A stretch of DNA of 64,000 bases. Origin: Rhodothermus marinus. GTDB lineage: Bacteria > Bacteroidota > Rhodothermia > Rhodothermales > Rhodothermaceae. Under the pieces are notes generated by a model. It was not told where the DNA came from. It saw only the letters and a program-made list of their open reading frames with translations, and did no database searches. The position numbers were made by a program, and so were the translations under genes. The stretch spans positions 2,587,890 through 2,651,889 of the forward strand of contig NZ_AP019797.1 in NCBI RefSeq assembly GCF_009936275.1. The letters are read 5' to 3'. Shown here one piece after another: positions 9,868-18,324 of the stretch (its first letter is position 1; the number at the start of each line of letters is the position of its first letter).

Positions 9868-10958
9868 GACGTCGGTGCGGTGGTGATTTCGGACGATTCC
9901 GGTTTGCGATCGGCCTGCAACCGGGCCATTACGCTGCGAGCCAATGCCGGCAGGTAGGCGTCGGAGCCGTCGGCAGCATGGCGCACGATGGCATGGCTGC
10001 GCGGAATCACCATGTCCACGCGCTCGACGCTGCAGAGCCACACGCGCACCTGCGTCGGATCGATTTCGGGGGGCAGGAGCAGATCGGCCGTGAAGCCCGG
10101 CGGAATCACACAGCCCATCGGCTGCTGCCAGTCGCCCGCCTCGATCTTCTGCACAAAAAGCATCTGGCGGCCTTCGTGGTGCACGCTCAGCCGACGACCT
10201 TCGAGCCGGATCTGCAGACCGTCGAGGCGCGCCTCGCCCGGTCGGTAGGGCGCCAGCGGCAGCGGGGCGGCATCGTAAGGCTGCGCGTAGGCATCGACGA
10301 TCTCCAGAAACTGGCTGGTGTAGTCCTTCAACCAGCCACAGTAGCTGACCGTGCGTCCCTGTCGGTTGACTTCGACCACCACCTGGCGGAACAGGTGGGC
10401 TTCCAGCAGCGGATCGAACGCATTGCCCACCTGTCCGATCACCTCGCTGGAGAGTGCCCGCACCTGCGCCTCCGGCGAGCCGCTCAGGACGGCCGCGCCG
10501 GGACGCCGCGCCCTGACCGCGCCGATGATCAGGCCAATTCCTTCCAGCAACGCATCGCGCACCATGCCCATCCAGTTGCGCAGCTGGCGTCCGATGCGCC
10601 GCCAGAGGCCGGGATTGACGGTTCGGGCGATGATGGCCTCCCGGCGCCGCTGCGCCTCGGGCGTCAGCCCTTCGGCATACCGGTAGAGCGCCTCCATCGC
10701 CTCAAATTGATCCCGGTAGAAGATGAAGGAGCGTTCCAGATGGCCGGCCGGTGCTACGACGGGCGTCTCGTATTCGATCTCGATGCCGGTGGGATAGACG
10801 CAGACCCGTCCCCACACCAGATCGCCGCCCTGCTCGGCCAGCGTCACGGTAAAGCCGTCGAAGTCGCGCAGGCAGCGATCGCGCCGCCGAGTCCGGACCA
10901 GCGCCAGCACCGTGGCCAGCGCCAGCAACGTAAGCAACGTCCACAGCGTGGCATCCAT
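9864..10958 (-). CDS. Membrane-anchored hypothetical protein
   Basis: A 364-residue protein with one N-terminal transmembrane helix (about residues 5-21, LWTLLTLLALATVLALV) followed by a basic stretch RTRRRDR, which predicts a cytoplasmic body. The first part (30-95) reads as beta strands (GRVCVYPTGIEIEYE). The middle holds an amphipathic or weakly hydrophobic stretch (around 130-150, LLEGIGLIIGAVRARR). The C-terminal part is mostly beta. It is the first gene of a probable operon with the GTGA-coupled gene and ribD. I recognise no family; an envelope-associated role is only inferred from the anchor. Confidence 0.65.
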   Translation of the reverse strand: MDATLWTLLTLLALATVLALVRTRRRDRCLRDFDGFTVTLAEQGGDLVWGRVCVYPTGIEIEYETPVVAPAGHLERSFIFYRDQFEAMEALYRYAEGLTPEAQRRREAIIARTVNPGLWRRIGRQLRNWMGMVRDALLEGIGLIIGAVRARRPGAAVLSGSPEAQVRALSSEVIGQVGNAFDPLLEAHLFRQVVVEVNRQGRTVSYCGWLKDYTSQFLEIVDAYAQPYDAAPLPLAPYRPGEARLDGLQIRLEGRRLSVHHEGRQMLFVQKIEAGDWQQPMGCVIPPGFTADLLLPPEIDPTQVRVWLCSVERVDMVIPRSHAIVRHAADGSDAYLPALARSVMARLQADRKPESSEITTAPTS

Positions 10959-11130
10959 GGCCCGCTCGGTTTATCCCGCGCGGCGCTGCACACGACACCC
11001 CGGGTTCAAGGTTCCTCCTTTCCGGCAACCGATTCGTTACGAGACAGACTCGGCCAAAACTGTATGAAGGTGGCCCATCGCGTCGGAACCTGATCCCCCG
11101 CCATTGCATTGTATGGCAGTGCTTTGCTAC

Positions 11131-11203
11131 TGCCCGGTAGCTTAACTGGCAGAGCACCTGACTCTGGATCAGGGGGTTGGAGGTTCGAGTCCTCCCCGGG
11201 CAG
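11131..11203 (+). tRNA. tRNA-Gln (anticodon CTG)
   Basis: A 73-nt cloverleaf. The acceptor TGCCCGG pairs with CCGGGCA, the D arm is GCTT/GAGC, and the anticodon stem CCTGA/TCAGG encloses loop CTCTGGA with anticodon CTG. The T arm is GGAGG/CCTCC with the TTCGAGT loop, and the discriminator base is G. The genome does not encode CCA after the discriminator (it continues with CCT), unlike the two other tRNAs here. A strong terminator follows 10 bp downstream. Confidence 0.93.
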
Positions 11204-11212
11204 CCTGAAAAG

Positions 11213-11256
11213 AAAAAGGCGACGCGCAATTTCGACGCGTCGCCTTTTTCTTTTTC
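11213..11256. terminator. Bidirectional rho-independent terminator between tRNA-Gln and bglX
   Basis: A perfect 9-bp GC-rich stem (AGGCGACGCG with CGCGTCGCCT) closes a short loop. It is flanked by an A-run on the left (11213-11217) and a T-rich run on the right, so it can terminate the tRNA on the plus strand and bglX on the minus strand. Confidence 0.85.
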
Positions 11257-11266
11257 GGATTTCGTC

Positions 11267-13786
11267 CTACTGCACGTCGATTTCCGTCTGCAACCGCAGG
11301 TCGCGGGAGGAAGCGCCCACGTAAAGCGGCCGGCGCCCGATGGCCTTCACCCAGGCATGGTCTTCGACCGACCAGTACGAAAGCGCGCGGCCGTCGATGC
11401 GCACGGCCACTTCCTGCGCCTCGCCGGGCGCGAGCGTCACGCGCCGGAAGCCCACCAACTGGCGCACGGCCATGGGCACGGGGGGATTTTCCGGCGGCCC
11501 CAGATAAACCTGCGGCACGTCGCTACCGGCCCGATCACCCGTGTTGCGCACCACGAAGCGCACGACGAAGCCGTCGCCGTCGGGCTCGACGCGCAGGTTC
11601 TCGTAGGCGAAGGTCGTGTAGGAAAGTCCGTGGCCGAAGGGGAATAGCGGTTCGATCTGCTGCGCGTCGTACCAGCGGTACCCTACGAAGATGCCCTCAT
11701 CGTAGCGCGCCGTCAGATCCACGCCCGGGTAGCGCTCCGGCGAAGCCGTCGGCGCATCTTCGGCGCGACGCGGGAACGTGACGGGCAACCGTCCTGCCGG
11801 ATTGGCGCGGCCGAGCAGCACGTCGGCCGTGGCCCATCCGCCTTCCTGGCCCGGATACCACATCAGCAGGATCGCACCAACGCGCTCGGCCCAGGGCATC
11901 AGCGTGGGCGCCCCTACGTTCATCACCACCGTCGTTCGCGGATTGGCCGCTGCCACGGCCTCGACCAGCGCGTCCTGGTCCGGGTGCAGCGCCAGCGTCT
12001 CCCGGTCACGCCCTTCGGTCCCTTCCTCATAGACGAACACGATCGCCGCGTGCGCCGCGCGGGCGGCCTCTGCCGCTTCCTCCAGAAAAGCCGCCCGCCG
12101 CTCTGGCGTCACCCAGGCCAGCCGCACCTGCACCGGATTCTGTCCGGCCGGCAGGAACGGCAGCGACGGCACCTGGCCCGAGATCTGCACCGTCAGCGAG
12201 AGCTGCTGCCCGGCCTGCAGTTCGATCCGATAGGTGGCGTTTTCCAGGCTGTCGGCCGTCGGGATCAGGCTGGCATCGCTGAAGAACATGCCCGTACGCA
12301 ACACCGGCTGGCCGTCGATCGACAGCGTGCCGACGCCCCCGGCCGTCTGCAGTTTGAGTTCATAGACACCGGCGGTCGGTGCCGTCAGCGTGCCGGTCCA
12401 GGTCCACTGCGATCCGGCCGGCAGCGCCCGCTCGCCGGTAAAGTCGATCAGGGAATCGACCTGCGTTGCGCCGTCGGCGCCCTGGCGGAGGAGTCCCGGC
12501 TGTCCGTCGGGCGTCCGGAGGGCCGAGGTGGGCACCGGCACACCGTCGAGGTCGATGCCCGGCACGTAGCGAATTTGGGCCTGTGGTCCGGCCAGTTCCT
12601 GCAGCGCCGCCAGCGTGGACGTGGTGCGGAAAGGCCGCACGCGGGAGCTCCCTCCACCGCCGATAAGCGGCCGCGTAGCCGTGGGGCCGATCACGACCAG
12701 GTGCTGCAGATCACGTTCGCTCAGCGGCAGCGTCTGGTTTTCGTTGCGGAGCAGCACGGCTCCGGCTTCGGCCACCTCGCGCGCGACGGCCGCATGCGCT
12801 TCGATGTCGATCTCCGGCGGAGTCGATTCGCCATCCAGCAACCCGAACTGCTCCATCTGCACCAGAATGCGCCGCACCGCCCGGTCCACATAGGCCTCGT
12901 CGATCCGCCCGGACTCGACGGCTGCCAGGAGTGAATCGGCGAAGACGGCCGGTGCCAGCGGCATGTCGAGCAAGCTGAACGGAATCGTGTAGCCCGGCAT
13001 TTCCTGATCCAGCCCGCGCACGAGCGATTCCAGGCTGTGCCCGGCGAACCAGTCCGTCATTACCCAGCCCTCGAAGCCCCACTCGTCGCGCAGGATGTCC
13101 GTGAGCAGCATTTCATTGTCGCAGACGTAGGGGCCGTTCACCCGGTTGTAGGCGCACATGACGGCCGCCGCGCCTGCTTTGATGGCCGCCTCGAAGCCCG
13201 GCAGGTAGATTTCCCTGAGCGTGCGCTCGTCCACCACCACGTTCACCCGCATTCGATCGTTTTCAAAGTTGTTGGCCACGTAGTGCTTGACCGTGGCCAT
13301 CATGCCGGCGTCCTGGATCCCCCGCACCTCGGCGGCCACCATCTCGGCCGAAAGCAGCGGGTCTTCGCTGAACGTCTCGAAATTGCGGCCCGCCTCGGGC
13401 ACGCGCACGATGTTGACCATGGGGGAAAGCAGCACCTCATGCCGGCGTGCCCGGCCTTCGATGCCCATCACGTGGCCGTAGCGATAGGCCAGCTCGGGAT
13501 CGAACGAAGCAGCCAGCGCGACCGGGGCCGGAAGCGCCGTGGCCGGATGGCGTGTGCGAATGCCGGCCGGGCCGTCGGTCAGCCGCATCGCAGGAATGCC
13601 CAGGCGAGGCACACCGGGCACATACCCGGCGCCCGCCTCGCCGGTCGGGTCGATCGCCCCGTGCAGCAACGAGATTTTTTCGGCCAGCGTCATGGCCGCC
13701 AGCAACGAATCCACGCGGGACGATTGCGCCCGCACGGCCGCGGCAAAAACCAGCCCGAAGAGCAGCGTCGTAACAAGATGCTTCAT
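11267..13786 (-). CDS. bglX: Secreted GH3 beta-glucosidase with PA14 insert
   Basis: A family GH3 beta-glucosidase-like enzyme (839 residues) that removes non-reducing-end beta-linked glucose or related sugars, probably in the periplasm. The signal peptide is residues 1-20 (cut after VRA). The N-terminal barrel has LTDGPAGIR, ATVKHYVANN and the catalytic nucleophile Asp245 in WVMTDWFAGH. A PA14 domain is inserted in the C-terminal sandwich at about 410-530. The second domain carries FVYEEGTEGRD and GQEGGWATADVLLG, and a fibronectin-III-like domain ends the protein (about 740-839). It is monocistronic and ends at the shared terminator. The exact sugar specificity cannot be read from sequence, so the symbol is by family resemblance. 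Confidence 0.92.
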   Translation of the reverse strand: MKHLVTTLLFGLVFAAAVRAQSSRVDSLLAAMTLAEKISLLHGAIDPTGEAGAGYVPGVPRLGIPAMRLTDGPAGIRTRHPATALPAPVALAASFDPELAYRYGHVMGIEGRARRHEVLLSPMVNIVRVPEAGRNFETFSEDPLLSAEMVAAEVRGIQDAGMMATVKHYVANNFENDRMRVNVVVDERTLREIYLPGFEAAIKAGAAAVMCAYNRVNGPYVCDNEMLLTDILRDEWGFEGWVMTDWFAGHSLESLVRGLDQEMPGYTIPFSLLDMPLAPAVFADSLLAAVESGRIDEAYVDRAVRRILVQMEQFGLLDGESTPPEIDIEAHAAVAREVAEAGAVLLRNENQTLPLSERDLQHLVVIGPTATRPLIGGGGSSRVRPFRTTSTLAALQELAGPQAQIRYVPGIDLDGVPVPTSALRTPDGQPGLLRQGADGATQVDSLIDFTGERALPAGSQWTWTGTLTAPTAGVYELKLQTAGGVGTLSIDGQPVLRTGMFFSDASLIPTADSLENATYRIELQAGQQLSLTVQISGQVPSLPFLPAGQNPVQVRLAWVTPERRAAFLEEAAEAARAAHAAIVFVYEEGTEGRDRETLALHPDQDALVEAVAAANPRTTVVMNVGAPTLMPWAERVGAILLMWYPGQEGGWATADVLLGRANPAGRLPVTFPRRAEDAPTASPERYPGVDLTARYDEGIFVGYRWYDAQQIEPLFPFGHGLSYTTFAYENLRVEPDGDGFVVRFVVRNTGDRAGSDVPQVYLGPPENPPVPMAVRQLVGFRRVTLAPGEAQEVAVRIDGRALSYWSVEDHAWVKAIGRRPLYVGASSRDLRLQTEIDVQ

Positions 13787-13999
13787 GACCGGTCAGCGTT
13801 TGATCAAATGGTTTGACGAGCATAGCCTACAAAGACACCGGTTAACCCGCAAGCCCGAAAAACATCCCTTTTCATGGACGGCACAATAAAGGCACGAGTG
13901 GCACCGGAGTCATGGCCTGGGCTTGCGTTTCGGGCGGGAAGGTTGTACCATTTCGACGAAGTTGCTCCTTTTTCCACCGACCAACAACCCTCTCCGACG

Positions 14000-15325
14000 A
14001 TGATTCGTCCCCGGTACATCGAAGACGTGATCGATCTGACCGATCCGGCGCTGAATCACATTCTGAACATGAGTGTCGAGGAGGCCCGCGCACGTGTGCG
14101 CTCGGGCGACCCGAAGGCGGTGCGGGCCATCGAAGGCTCGTTCGCACTGGTGGCCCGCGACGGCAAGACGGTACGCCTGGCCCGCTCGATGGACCGTCCC
14201 ATGCGCTACTTTCTGGCCAAGCGTGAGGACGGCCCCGCGCTGGTCGTGGCCCATCGCATTGAGGAAATTCACCGCTGGCTGCAATCGGTCGGTTTTGCCG
14301 ATCAGTTTCATCCGAGCTACACGCGCATGGTGCCCGCCCACTACGTGGTCACGCTGGAACTGATCGGCTGCCCGGATCCGGCGCCTGCCTACACGCGCTT
14401 CTTCGAAATCCCCACCGAAACGCTGCCCCCCGACATTCCCACCATCGGACGCTACTACATCGGCGCGCTCCAGGAGGAAATCCGGCGCTGGTTGCTGAGC
14501 ATTCCCGAAGACGAGCCCATCGGCGTGACGTTTTCGGGCGGTATCGATAGCGGTTCGGTCTTCCTGGTCACCTACCATACGCTGCTGGAGCTGGGCATGA
14601 ATCCCGGCCGACTCAAGGCCTTCACGCTGGACCTGGGTGACGGCCCCGACCGCAATCAGGCCTTTGCGTTTCTGCAACAACTCGGACTGGAGCTGTTCTG
14701 GGAGCCGGTAGAGGCGGGTCCGGAGCTGATTGACATCCGGGAGGTGGTGCGCATCGTCGAAGACTACAAGCCGCTCGACATCGAGTCGGCCGCCATGCAC
14801 TATGCGCTGGCCCGCGCCCTGCGCCGGCGCTACCCGAACTGGAAGTACCTGCTCGACGGCGAGGGCGGCGACGAAAACCTCCGCGATTATCCCATCGAGC
14901 ACAATCCGGAGCTGACCGTCTACAGCATCATCAACAATCATCTGCTCTACCACGAGGGCTGGGGCGTGGACAAATTCAAGCACTCGATCACCTACACGGG
15001 CGGCCTCAGCCGCGCCTACACGCGCACCTTCGCCATCAACCGGCACTTCGGCTTTGAGGGCTTCAGCCCCTACACGCGCCCGAACGTGATCGAAGTGGCC
15101 GAAAAGATTCCCTTTGCCGAGCTGACCGGCTACGACAAGGAAAGGCTCTATCGGCTCAAAGGCGAGGTGGTCTATCACGGCGTCCGAGCCGTCACCGGCT
15201 TCGAGATGCCCGTGTTCGAGAAGCGCCGCTTCCAACATGGTGCCCTGCCCGAAGCGCGCCTGCGCGAACTGATTCCGCCCGAGCGCCAGCTCCGGCGCAT
15301 GGTGGAGGACCTGTTCGTATCATGA
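14000..15325 (+). CDS. Asparagine-synthetase-like amide-forming enzyme lacking the glutaminase cysteine
   Basis: A 441-residue member of the asparagine synthetase B/beta-lactam synthetase superfamily. The C-terminal synthetase domain has the PP-loop TFSGGIDSGS (Ser179-Ser184) that binds ATP and the acidic motif LDGEGGDEN (285-293), so substrate adenylation is likely. The N-terminal part (about 40-120: EGSFALVARDG, LARSMDRPMRYF, MVPAHYVVTL) matches only the second half of a class II amidotransferase domain. There is no Cys at position 2, so glutamine cannot be the nitrogen source by the usual route; ammonia or another amine is expected, as in beta-lactam synthetase. The start at 14000 is chosen because upstream sequence looks non-coding. 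A possible promoter (TTG-N20-TACCATTT) is at 13923-13953. The stop overlaps the next gene by 4 bp (ATGA). Confidence 0.85.
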   Translation: MIRPRYIEDVIDLTDPALNHILNMSVEEARARVRSGDPKAVRAIEGSFALVARDGKTVRLARSMDRPMRYFLAKREDGPALVVAHRIEEIHRWLQSVGFADQFHPSYTRMVPAHYVVTLELIGCPDPAPAYTRFFEIPTETLPPDIPTIGRYYIGALQEEIRRWLLSIPEDEPIGVTFSGGIDSGSVFLVTYHTLLELGMNPGRLKAFTLDLGDGPDRNQAFAFLQQLGLELFWEPVEAGPELIDIREVVRIVEDYKPLDIESAAMHYALARALRRRYPNWKYLLDGEGGDENLRDYPIEHNPELTVYSIINNHLLYHEGWGVDKFKHSITYTGGLSRAYTRTFAINRHFGFEGFSPYTRPNVIEVAEKIPFAELTGYDKERLYRLKGEVVYHGVRAVTGFEMPVFEKRRFQHGALPEARLRELIPPERQLRRMVEDLFVS

Positions 15326-16290
15326 ACGAACTGACGCGCTGGGAAACGCTCTCGCCGCTGGCCCGCACGCGGTTGATCCGACGGCTACGGCCGCCCCGAG
15401 CCCCGGTCGATCCGGAGCGTCCCTACGGCTTCCACCACGAACAGGAGCGGGCGCCCGACGGCCGCCTGGAGCGCGTCAACGTGGTTTTTCTGACCAACCG
15501 GGAATGCCCGTGGACGTGCACCATGTGCGACCTGTGGCGCCACACCACCACGGCGCCGGTCACGGCCGACCAGATCCTGCGCCAGCTCGACCACGCCCTG
15601 GAGCGTCTGCCCGAAGCCGACGCCGTCAAGCTCTACAACAGCGGAAGCTTCTTCGATCGACTGGCGATTCCGCCGGCGGCCTACCGGGGCATTGCCGAAC
15701 GGCTGCGCGGCTATCGGCGCGTGATCGTCGAGTCGCATCCGGCCCTGCTGGGCCGTCGGACGCTCCAGTTCCGGGACCTGCTCGACGGCCGGCTCGAGGT
15801 GGCCATCGGTGTCGAGTGCGTTCATCCGGGCGTGCTCGATGCGCTCAACAAACGCCTGACCGTGGCCGACCTGGAGCGCGCCGTGGCCTGGCTGCACGAG
15901 CACGCGCTGCTCATCCGGGCGTTCATCCTGCTCCGGCCGCCGTTTCTACCGGACGCAGCCGCCCTCGACTGGACCTGCCGCACCGTGCAATGGGCCGTGG
16001 ACCGGGACATCCAGACCATCGTGCTCATCCCGACCCGCACGGGCAACGGCATCATGGAGCGGCTCCAGGAGGCCGGACGCTTTACGCCCCCCTCGCCCGA
16101 GGACATCGAAGCGGCCGCCGCCTTTCTGTTTGCGCAACCGGCTCCGGTGCGGCTGCTGGATACCTGGGACCTGGCGCGCTTTTATCCGTGCCCGGACTGC
16201 GCCCGGCTCCAGCAGGAACGCTTCGAACGCATGAATCGGACGCAGACCTGGGAAGCTGCCGTCCGCTGTCCGAACTGCACCGCGCCATGA
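15322..16290 (+). CDS. RaSEA-like (COG1244) radical SAM protein
   Basis: A 322-residue radical SAM enzyme. The 4Fe-4S/SAM motif CxxxCxxC is Cys62, Cys66, Cys69 (ECPWTCTMCDLW). Other segments match the pattern I know for the COG1244/RaSEA group, which includes the archaeosine-forming radical SAM lyase: KLYNSGSFFD, VIVESHP, LEVAIGVE and ILLRPPFLP. A C-terminal pair of CxxC knuckles (CPDC and CPNC, about 290-320) suggests a zinc or second metal site. It overlaps both neighbours by 4 bp (ATGA each side), so the three proteins are made together. The subfamily assignment is by recalled motifs and the substrate is unknown. Archaeosine itself is not expected in bacteria. Confidence 0.82.
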   Translation: MNELTRWETLSPLARTRLIRRLRPPRAPVDPERPYGFHHEQERAPDGRLERVNVVFLTNRECPWTCTMCDLWRHTTTAPVTADQILRQLDHALERLPEADAVKLYNSGSFFDRLAIPPAAYRGIAERLRGYRRVIVESHPALLGRRTLQFRDLLDGRLEVAIGVECVHPGVLDALNKRLTVADLERAVAWLHEHALLIRAFILLRPPFLPDAAALDWTCRTVQWAVDRDIQTIVLIPTRTGNGIMERLQEAGRFTPPSPEDIEAAAAFLFAQPAPVRLLDTWDLARFYPCPDCARLQQERFERMNRTQTWEAAVRCPNCTAP

Positions 16291-17822
16291 ACGACCGCTG
16301 CGATGTGGCCATCCTGGGCGCCGGCTTCGGTGGCGCGCTGCTGGCGCTGCTCCTGCGCCGCCGTGGCCTTTCGGTAGCGCTAATTGAAAAAGGTCGCCCG
16401 CGCTTTGCCATCGGTGAATCCTCGACGCCGCTGGCGAACCTGTACCTGGAGCAGATCGCGCAGGCATTCGATCTGCCCGAACTGCTACCGCTTACCAAAT
16501 ACGGCCGCTGGAAAGCCAAGCATCCCGAATTGCCGGTGGGCAAAAAGCGTGGCTTCACGTTCTTCTGGCACCGGCCCGGACGCACCTGGACGCCGCAGCT
16601 GGGCGACCACCCTGCCTACCTGCTGGTGGCCGCCTCACCACACGACGCCATCGCCGACACGCACTGGTACCGGCCCGCCTTCGACGCCCACCTGACGGCG
16701 CTGGCGCTCCGCGCCGGCGTCCATTACCTGGAGCCCGCCGTACCCGTGGCGGCCGAAGTGGAGGCTTCCGGCGTGCGTCTCCGCCTCGAAACACCCGGCG
16801 GCCCGTACACGCTGGACGCCCGCTTCGTGGTGGACGCCACCGGTCCGGCCGCCTGGCTGGCCCGGCGCCTGGGCCATCGCCCTGAGCCTCATCCCTACCT
16901 TCCGGAGCGCGTGGCCATTTTCGCCCATTTCCGCAACATGGCCCGCGCCGACGTCTGGCTCGACGACCGGCGGGATCGCTGGCCCTATCGGCCCGACGAT
17001 GCGGCCGTCCACCACCTGTTCGAAGAAGGCTGGGCCTGGGTGCTGCACTTCGACCATGGGATCACCAGCGCCGGCCTTTCGCTCCAGGCCGATCGCCTGC
17101 CCGCCCATGATCCCGACACCTGCTGGCGGCACGTGCTCGCCCGCTACCCTTCGCTCCGGGCCCTGTTCGCCCGTGCCACCCCGCTCTATCCACTGCGCAT
17201 GGTGCCCGAACGGCCGCTGTTTTTTCGAGAGCTGGCCGGGCCGGGCTGGGCCATGCTTCCGAGTGGTGCGGGCATCCTCGATCCGCTGCTTTCCACCGGC
17301 AATCCGCTGACATTGCTGGGCGTGTGGCGCCTGGCCGAACTGCTCACCCGATACCGGGCCATGCCACCCGCCGACGCCCTGCAGGACTATCGGCGGCAGA
17401 CGCTGCACGAACTCGACCAGACGGCCCGTCTGCTGGGCGCGCTATGGCGCGTGCTGGACCGCCCGGACCGATTCACGCTGCTCTCCAAGCTGTATTTCGC
17501 GGCGGCCAGCTTCCGCGAAACGCGCATCCGGCTCGAAAAAGAAACCGGCATTCCGGGGTTTCTTCTCACCGACCACGCCGGCTTCTGCCGGGTGCAGGAT
17601 CGGCTGCTGACGGCCATCGAGCGGGGGCAGGAGCCCGACGATGCCGACGTGCGGGCGGCACTGGAGCCGTTCGACGTGGCCGGCCTCTGCGCGGAACGGG
17701 ACGGGTTCTACGCGGCACGGGCCGAGGATGTGCTGAACGCCTGCCACAAGATCCCCGCCTCGCCCGAAGAGGTATGGGCCGGTCTGCAGCGAAGCGGATT
17801 CCTTGCGGCCGAGCCTGCTTGA
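16287..17822 (+). CDS. Halogenase-like FAD-dependent oxidoreductase
   Basis: A 511-residue flavoprotein of the tryptophan-halogenase/geranylgeranyl-reductase-like group. The N-terminal Rossmann motif is ILGAGFGGALLALLLRRRG with an acidic/basic end IEKG, followed by the GESSTPLANL signature. The segment VVDATGPAAWLA is the second FAD motif, and GPGWAMLPSGAGILDPLLSTGN is the conserved substrate/FAD-closing region. The halogenase WxWxIP motif appears as GWAWVLHF, with IP replaced by LH, so halogenation is doubtful and oxidation or dehydrogenation is as likely. It is the last gene of the coupled three-gene operon. No flavin reductase gene is adjacent. Confidence 0.82.
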   Translation: MNDRCDVAILGAGFGGALLALLLRRRGLSVALIEKGRPRFAIGESSTPLANLYLEQIAQAFDLPELLPLTKYGRWKAKHPELPVGKKRGFTFFWHRPGRTWTPQLGDHPAYLLVAASPHDAIADTHWYRPAFDAHLTALALRAGVHYLEPAVPVAAEVEASGVRLRLETPGGPYTLDARFVVDATGPAAWLARRLGHRPEPHPYLPERVAIFAHFRNMARADVWLDDRRDRWPYRPDDAAVHHLFEEGWAWVLHFDHGITSAGLSLQADRLPAHDPDTCWRHVLARYPSLRALFARATPLYPLRMVPERPLFFRELAGPGWAMLPSGAGILDPLLSTGNPLTLLGVWRLAELLTRYRAMPPADALQDYRRQTLHELDQTARLLGALWRVLDRPDRFTLLSKLYFAAASFRETRIRLEKETGIPGFLLTDHAGFCRVQDRLLTAIERGQEPDDADVRAALEPFDVAGLCAERDGFYAARAEDVLNACHKIPASPEEVWAGLQRSGFLAAEPA

Positions 17823-17825
17823 AAC

Positions 17826-17855
17826 AAAAAAACGGGCATCCGCTCAGGCGCCCGG
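17826..17855 (-). terminator. Terminator for the small minus-strand gene
   Basis: On the minus strand, CCGGGC and GCCCGT form a short GC stem around a 12-base loop and are followed by seven T residues. It sits between the convergent ends of the flavoprotein gene and the small gene at 17879-18169. The stem is short, so confidence is moderate. Confidence 0.55.
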
Positions 17856-17878
17856 TTGTGTCCTGAATTACGCTGGTT

Positions 17879-18169
17879 TCAGTTCACAAACAGTTTGGGT
17901 TTGTCCTCCTCGATCACCTCCAGGTCCTGAATGGCAAACCAGCCTTCGTTTTCCTCCCCGGCGCTGTTCCGATAGGGCACGTTCGGGTCGCCCGTGGTGA
18001 TGTCCACCACGTAGGCCAGGTCCTTCTTGATCTCGTTGCCGTAGGCGTCCTTCCCGACCGGCACGTCGGCCGCCACGTCGGCCACGCGGCCTTCGATGCT
18101 CCCCAGCAGCCAGCCTTCGCGCGTGTACAGATGCACCCGCACGCGTTTGCCGATCAGATCGTAGCGCAT
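17879..18169 (-). CDS. Small hypothetical protein, 96 residues
   Basis: A compact acidic protein that starts MRYDLIGKRVRVHLYTREG. Predicted mostly beta; the first half reads like a small SH3- or OB-like barrel (GKRVRVHLY, GWLLGSIEGRVADV, LAYVVDITTG). No signal peptide, cysteines or membrane segment. It is transcribed alone, converging on the flavoprotein operon, and followed by a terminator-like hairpin. I do not recognise a family. The protein-like composition and terminator support a real gene. Confidence 0.6.
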   Translation of the reverse strand: MRYDLIGKRVRVHLYTREGWLLGSIEGRVADVAADVPVGKDAYGNEIKKDLAYVVDITTGDPNVPYRNSAGEENEGWFAIQDLEVIEEDKPKLFVN

Positions 18170-18324
18170 GGCTTATGCTCGGCCCTTTATTTTCAGGTTC
18201 GGTGTAACGAAACGCAAAATCCTGCGCCGGAGATTCCGAAAGCCCTGCAACATGGTTGGAAACCCGTCGGTATCTTTCGTAAAATTAAGCAGCTTGCAGG
18301 GCCGATGCATCCGGAGTCATTCCC

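Noticed and set aside
14000-15325. Normal asparagine synthetase AsnB
   Set aside because: There is no Cys2 and only half of the glutaminase domain, so ordinary asparagine synthesis from glutamine is not supported.
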